Shown one piece after another: positions 6,577-10,179 of a DNA stretch of 10,179 nucleotides. Location of the stretch: NCBI GenBank assembly GCA_945878515.1, contig CAMCTL010000128.1:1-10179 (forward strand). Direction: 5' to 3'. Under the pieces are notes generated by a model. It had not been told where the DNA came from. It did not search any database and worked only from the letters and a program-made list of their open reading frames with translations. Origin of the DNA: Flavobacterium psychrophilum. GTDB taxonomy: Bacteria > Bacteroidota > Bacteroidia > Flavobacteriales > Flavobacteriaceae. Both the position numbers and the translations under genes were made by a program. Every line of letters starts with the position of its first letter. Position 1 is the first letter of the stretch.

Positions 6577-7713
6577 ATGAAAACACAAAATCAAGTCGTT
6601 TTATCACTAGGGACAAATCAAGGCAATCGTCTTTTGATCATTGAAAATTGCATCGAACTGATTCATCATGAGGTTGGAACGATTATCAAAACTTCAAAAA
6701 TATACGAAACTCCTTCTTGGGGTTTTGATGGCGATTCATTTTATAATTGTGCCATAGTTATTCATACTTTTACTGATGCGCACAAAATTTTAGAGCAAAT
6801 TTTGAATATCGAAAAAAGTTTAGGTCGTGTTCGAGAAGCTAGCTCAACATATCAATCGAGACTTATAGATATTGATTTGATTGCATTTAATGAAGAAATT
6901 ATTAATACTGACAATCTCCAAGTTCCACATCCTCTAATGCAAAATAGAAAGTTTGTGATGTTGCCAATGCTAGATTTGAACCTAGATTGGATTCATCCTG
7001 TTTTTCATAGAAAAATAGCGGATTTACTCGCAATTTCTCCTGACGACAGTGTTTGTTTAATAGTTCAGAAATTAAAAAATCCTTTAGATACAATTCCATT
7101 AGACCAATTCAATTATATTGCTTTTGAAGGAAATATTGGAGCAGGAAAAACCACTTTAACCACAAAAATAGCCGAAGATTTTAATGCCAAAACTGTCTTG
7201 GAACGCTTTGCTGATAATCCGTTTTTGCCTAAATTTTACGAAGATCAAAATCGTTATGCTTTTCCTTTAGAAATGTCATTTCTTGCTGATAGGTACAAAC
7301 AATTGTCGGATGATTTGGCTCAATTTGATTTGTTCAAGGATTTTATTGTGGCTGATTATCATGTTTTTAAATCCTTGATTTTTGCCAAAATCACTCTTGC
7401 CGAAGATGAATATCGTTTGTATCGCACACTCTTTGATATTGTTTACAGGGAAATGCCCAAACCAGATTTGTATGTTTATTTATACCAAAACACCGAGCAA
7501 TTACTGAAAAACATTAAAAAACGAGGAAGAATTTACGAGCAAAATATTCCAGCGGATTATTTAGATAAAATCAATATTGGCTACTTAGATTACATCAAAT
7601 CTCAAACGAATTTGAATGTTTTGATCATCGATGTTTCAGATCGAGATTTTGTAGAAAGTCAGAAAGACTACATTTATATTTTGGACGAAATTCAACGAAA
7701 AATATATCCTTAA
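6577..7713 (+). CDS. folK: Fusion of HPPK (folate synthesis) and deoxynucleoside kinase
   Basis: The 378-residue product joins two enzymes. Residues ~5-140 are 6-hydroxymethyl-7,8-dihydropterin pyrophosphokinase (HPPK, folate pathway): VVLSLGTNQGNR, SKIYETPSWGF, the R95/D98/D100 signature in YQSRLIDIDLIAF that binds the catalytic magnesium ions, and VPHPLMQNRKFV. After a ~35-residue linker, residues ~180-375 are a deoxynucleoside kinase: P-loop GNIGAGKT (185-192), ERFADNPFLPKFY, FLADRYKQL, DYHVFKSLIFAK and the Arg-rich lid IKKRGRIYEQ. It would phosphorylate a deoxynucleoside with ATP for nucleotide salvage; from flavobacterial relatives I expect deoxyadenosine, which sequence alone does not prove. 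Where many dNKs have an (E/D)RS motif this one has DYH. I prefer the ATG at 6577 over an in-frame GTG at 6568, since alignment to HPPK begins just after it. Both domains look complete. A monofunctional annotation would miss half the protein. Confidence 0.93.
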   Translation: MKTQNQVVLSLGTNQGNRLLIIENCIELIHHEVGTIIKTSKIYETPSWGFDGDSFYNCAIVIHTFTDAHKILEQILNIEKSLGRVREASSTYQSRLIDIDLIAFNEEIINTDNLQVPHPLMQNRKFVMLPMLDLNLDWIHPVFHRKIADLLAISPDDSVCLIVQKLKNPLDTIPLDQFNYIAFEGNIGAGKTTLTTKIAEDFNAKTVLERFADNPFLPKFYEDQNRYAFPLEMSFLADRYKQLSDDLAQFDLFKDFIVADYHVFKSLIFAKITLAEDEYRLYRTLFDIVYREMPKPDLYVYLYQNTEQLLKNIKKRGRIYEQNIPADYLDKINIGYLDYIKSQTNLNVLIIDVSDRDFVESQKDYIYILDEIQRKIYP

Positions 7714-7724
7714 CTTTTTTCTAG

Positions 7725-7770
7725 CTCCCTCTCTTTTGGAGAGTCCAGATAGCTATCGAGAGGGGTGAGG
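7725..7770. repeat. Palindromic intergenic element between convergent genes, possible terminator
   Basis: CCCTCTC at 7727-7733 can pair with GAGAGGG at 7758-7764, or its CTCTC with the nearer GAGAG at 7739-7743. Inside is the perfect 10-base palindrome GATAGCTATC (7748-7757). The element ends GGGGTGAGG at 7762-7770. It fills the 59-base gap between the stop codons of the kinase fusion and the T9SS protein gene. A run of six T at 7715-7720 follows the stem for the minus-strand gene only as A's, so classical termination is uncertain. I recall CCCTCTC...GAGAGGG...GGGTGAGG elements between genes in other flavobacteria, so it may be a dispersed repeat. Confidence 0.55.
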
Positions 7771-7772
7771 AA

Positions 7773-10179
7773 TTACCTTTTCAAAGAAAAATGTCCTTTT
7801 ATTTCTGGTTTGGAGTCATCCAATTTTAAACGAAACCAATAATCATCTGCTGGCAAAGGATTGTTATTGAAATTACCATCCCAGCTATATTTCGAGGCAT
7901 TCAAAGTGACGATTAATTTGCCGTAACGATCATAAATCGAGGCATTTGAATTAGGGAAGTTTTTCATATCATTAATTTCCCAAAGGTCATTAATTCCATC
8001 ATTATTTGGCGTGAAATATTTTTTTATTGTAAATATTGTAAAATCTTGTTTGTCTGTATGGCACGATTCTATCTCTCTAACATAAGCAGTTTGCAATCCA
8101 ATTGGAACATTTAAAAAAACATTTGAAGCTTGATAATTAATTCCATCTATAGAATATTCAAAATAGATATCTTCTTTTTTTACATAAATGGTAACGGATT
8201 TATCATCAACTTCAACACGATCTATTTCAGGAATGTTGTTTTCTAAAACGGTAATTTGTTTTCTACTGGTGCATTTTTCAGGTGATGGACTTGTAATATC
8301 TACAAAATAAATCCCGGAGGATGAGACTGTAATTTTTTGTGTTTTTGCGCCATTAGACCATAAATAGGACATTCCAGTTAGTTCAGCATCAAGTTCTATA
8401 TCAATTAGCTTGCATTTTTTAACTTCTTCGTCAGAAACTGCAGGAAGTGGATAAACTTCTACTTTGATTGGAATTCGAAAATCACTCAAACAGCCATTAT
8501 TGCCACCTTCTGCATAGAAAGTTGTTGTTGCTGTAATATTTGGCGTCGTAAACGAATTCCCAGTTTCTAATAAAGTCCCACCGCTTGGAACATTGTACCA
8601 ATTTATTATTCCGACGGAAGCTACTGCATCAAGTACAACTGATCCTGGTCCGCATCTTGAAACCGATGTTTTTGTTGCTGTAATTTGCGGAATAGCATTT
8701 ACGATTACTTTAAATTCTGTTCTTGGTGTCAATGTACATCCTGCATCAGCAAAATAACTTTTATCTGAAGTTAAAACTGGCGTTGTAAAATCTGTTCCCG
8801 TTCCCACAAGATTCCCACCAATCAAAGAATCGTACCATTTTATGAGTAATCCATTAGCAGAGGCTTTAAAAGTAGCTATTCCAGAATTACAAATTGGACT
8901 TGGCGCAGACACAATTTCAATTTTTCCAACGGTCAAACTTGTACTTGCCGAAATTTTCAATGGTGGATCGCCTGGCATTCCACCGTATTCCACGATGAAA
9001 CCTTTGGGTTGATAATTCCCACTAGTATTTCCTGTATTTGACAAATCATTCCAAGAACCAGGAATACCAACTCCAATTGCAGTGATATGTGCGAAATCCT
9101 CGTCTCCTAAATTATTAGGTTCACTGTTGTTCGTGTTCCAATAGGCAAAGTTTGGAGTACTTCCGTCTCCTAGTCCATTCCAAAAAACGTTTCCTGTTTC
9201 TGGACCTGTGACCCATTTCCAAACACCTTCTGTTTCTGCATCGCTACCACCAATCCATCCTGCTCCTGAAGCTTGTTCGCCAGCTATTTTTGCTTCTTCT
9301 AATGATAAAATGGTTGCCAAGTATCCTTTTAAGCCGTAATAATTGAGTGCTTCTGCTGCTGTTTTTGCTGCTGTCCATGTAATGCCTACATTGGGAACAA
9401 ATTCATAATAGTGACCTGTGGACGGAAGAAAATTAGCCTGTCCTATGGTAATGGAAAAGTTCCGAGTTCCAGAAGGATTGAGAGATGAATTGCTGTATAG
9501 AATGTCTTTTATGGCTGCTTCAAAGTCGGTGTAGGGAATTTTTGCGCCTGTCGGACTTGACAACTTAAGTTTTCCTGCAACTGCATCCCAACTTGTACTT
9601 ATTTTTGGATGTGCCGTCGCATTAGAAAGAGTTAAAACATCCTCACTAAATATGTATCCTGATGAAATCTGAATGTATAAAGCATCCGTGTCAGGTTCTG
9701 CTGGGTCACTTGTTATGGATATGGTTTCGACAATTTTTAAGGGTGTTCCTGGACAATAAATTTGATTTCCAGTTGCGGTGATTGATGGAGGTGCGATTGG
9801 CGCAGCTATTTTACTACAGTCTTCTAAATAGCTGGCGATGGCGTCTTTTTTGGAAGGATCCCAAGAATTTGAAATTAATTCATTATCTACTTGAATACAG
9901 GTTAGATTTGGATTATTGAATGCATTTAAAGCAAATAAATCTTTATTGTTTCCGTTCTTTAAATTTAGACTTGTTAGTTTATTCCAACTACAATATAGTT
10001 GACTCATAAGGGAGTTTTTGCTAATATCTGAACTTGTTAATTGATTTTGAAAGCAAGACAAGTAAGTCAGACTTGTGTTTTTTGAAAGATCTAAACTTGT
10101 TAAGTTGTTTCCCCAACAATTTAAAAGTTTTAATGATGTATTTTTAGTAACATCTAAACTCGTTAATATATTGCGTGAA
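7773..10179 (-). CDS. Large T9SS type B secreted protein with LRR, C-type lectin-like and Ig-like domains (5' end outside window)
   Basis: The frame is open to the right edge, so 801 C-terminal residues are visible and the start and signal peptide lie outside; a TTG at 10061 is not the true start. Numbered from the edge: residues 5-98 are 21-residue leucine-rich repeats (consensus LTSLDxSKNTSLxxLxCxxN); ~144-247 a cadherin-like beta domain; 255-399 a C-type lectin-like domain with EPN (353-355) and WND (376-378), the positions that bind calcium and sugar in classical lectins, but without the usual cysteines; ~423-577 two Ig-like repeats (IKWYDSLIGGNLVGTG, INWYNVPSGGTLLETG); ~579-645 a PKD-like domain; and 720-801 a type B sorting domain starting YFTPNNDGINDLWEI and ending FSLKR. 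The last domain directs export through T9SS. A surface-attached or secreted putative carbohydrate-binding or adhesion role is inferred. No catalytic domain is visible. Confidence 0.9.
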   Translation of the reverse strand, partial: SRNILTSLDVTKNTSLKLLNCWGNNLTSLDLSKNTSLTYLSCFQNQLTSSDISKNSLMSQLYCSWNKLTSLNLKNGNNKDLFALNAFNNPNLTCIQVDNELISNSWDPSKKDAIASYLEDCSKIAAPIAPPSITATGNQIYCPGTPLKIVETISITSDPAEPDTDALYIQISSGYIFSEDVLTLSNATAHPKISTSWDAVAGKLKLSSPTGAKIPYTDFEAAIKDILYSNSSLNPSGTRNFSITIGQANFLPSTGHYYEFVPNVGITWTAAKTAAEALNYYGLKGYLATILSLEEAKIAGEQASGAGWIGGSDAETEGVWKWVTGPETGNVFWNGLGDGSTPNFAYWNTNNSEPNNLGDEDFAHITAIGVGIPGSWNDLSNTGNTSGNYQPKGFIVEYGGMPGDPPLKISASTSLTVGKIEIVSAPSPICNSGIATFKASANGLLIKWYDSLIGGNLVGTGTDFTTPVLTSDKSYFADAGCTLTPRTEFKVIVNAIPQITATKTSVSRCGPGSVVLDAVASVGIINWYNVPSGGTLLETGNSFTTPNITATTTFYAEGGNNGCLSDFRIPIKVEVYPLPAVSDEEVKKCKLIDIELDAELTGMSYLWSNGAKTQKITVSSSGIYFVDITSPSPEKCTSRKQITVLENNIPEIDRVEVDDKSVTIYVKKEDIYFEYSIDGINYQASNVFLNVPIGLQTAYVREIESCHTDKQDFTIFTIKKYFTPNNDGINDLWEINDMKNFPNSNASIYDRYGKLIVTLNASKYSWDGNFNNNPLPADDYWFRLKLDDSKPEIKGHFSLKR
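9912..10166 (-). repeat. Four tandem leucine-rich repeat units (21-residue period) within the T9SS protein
   Basis: Units begin at 10166, 10103, 10040 and 9977 on the minus strand, 63 bases apart, and the fourth is 66 bases long. Each starts LTSLD or a variant and has a KN(T/S)SL-like turn; the first three carry a Cys at residue 17. Unit 3 is degenerate (LTSSDISKNSLMSQ) and unit 4 loses the cysteine, as expected toward the C-terminal cap PNLTCIQVD. The array probably continues past the right edge. Confidence 0.85.

Noticed and set aside
10059..10061. TTG at 10061 as the start of the T9SS protein
   Set aside because: The frame stays open to the window edge and the upstream residues continue the leucine-rich repeats in register, so the true start lies outside.

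Overview
The window is low-GC, gene-dense chromosome from a member of the Bacteroidota, most likely Flavobacterium or a close relative. Three signs point there. The gene at the right edge ends in a type IX secretion (T9SS) type B sorting domain. The promoters that can be read follow the Bacteroidota TTG / TAnnTTTG pattern, with no obvious Shine-Dalgarno sequences. A folK gene is fused to a deoxynucleoside kinase, an arrangement I recall from flavobacteria.

Layout from left to right: a DUF2797 zinc-ribbon protein (+, 184-978) behind a canonical promoter and a heptamer repeat; a large palindromic intergenic element; an AsmA-family envelope protein (-, 1075-3696); a 315-base gap with a coding-like but broken stretch; a two-gene unit (+) made of a 53-residue charged protein (4012-4173) and a DUF5053 protein (4185-4577), behind a promoter with a perfect inverted repeat in its spacer; a strong bidirectional hairpin; the membrane protease SppA (-, 4681-6441); a divergent intergenic region; the HPPK-deoxynucleoside kinase fusion (+, 6577-7713); a palindromic intergenic element; and a large secreted multidomain protein (-, 7773 to the right edge, 5' end missing).

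Most of the genes are core flavobacterial housekeeping or envelope functions: outer-membrane/lipid homeostasis (AsmA-like), membrane protein turnover (SppA), folate synthesis plus deoxynucleoside salvage (fusion), and a cell-surface or secreted putative carbohydrate-binding protein. No operon links these functions; neighbours are mostly convergent or divergent. All three convergent gene pairs are separated by a hairpin that could terminate transcription from both sides.

I see no CRISPR array, intact mobile element, tRNA or rRNA. I do not find convincing evidence of a new multi-gene system. The places most worth a second look are the small-ORF/DUF5053 unit with its operator-like palindrome, the intergenic repeats, the coding-like remnant at 3814-3957, and the domain architecture of the T9SS protein.
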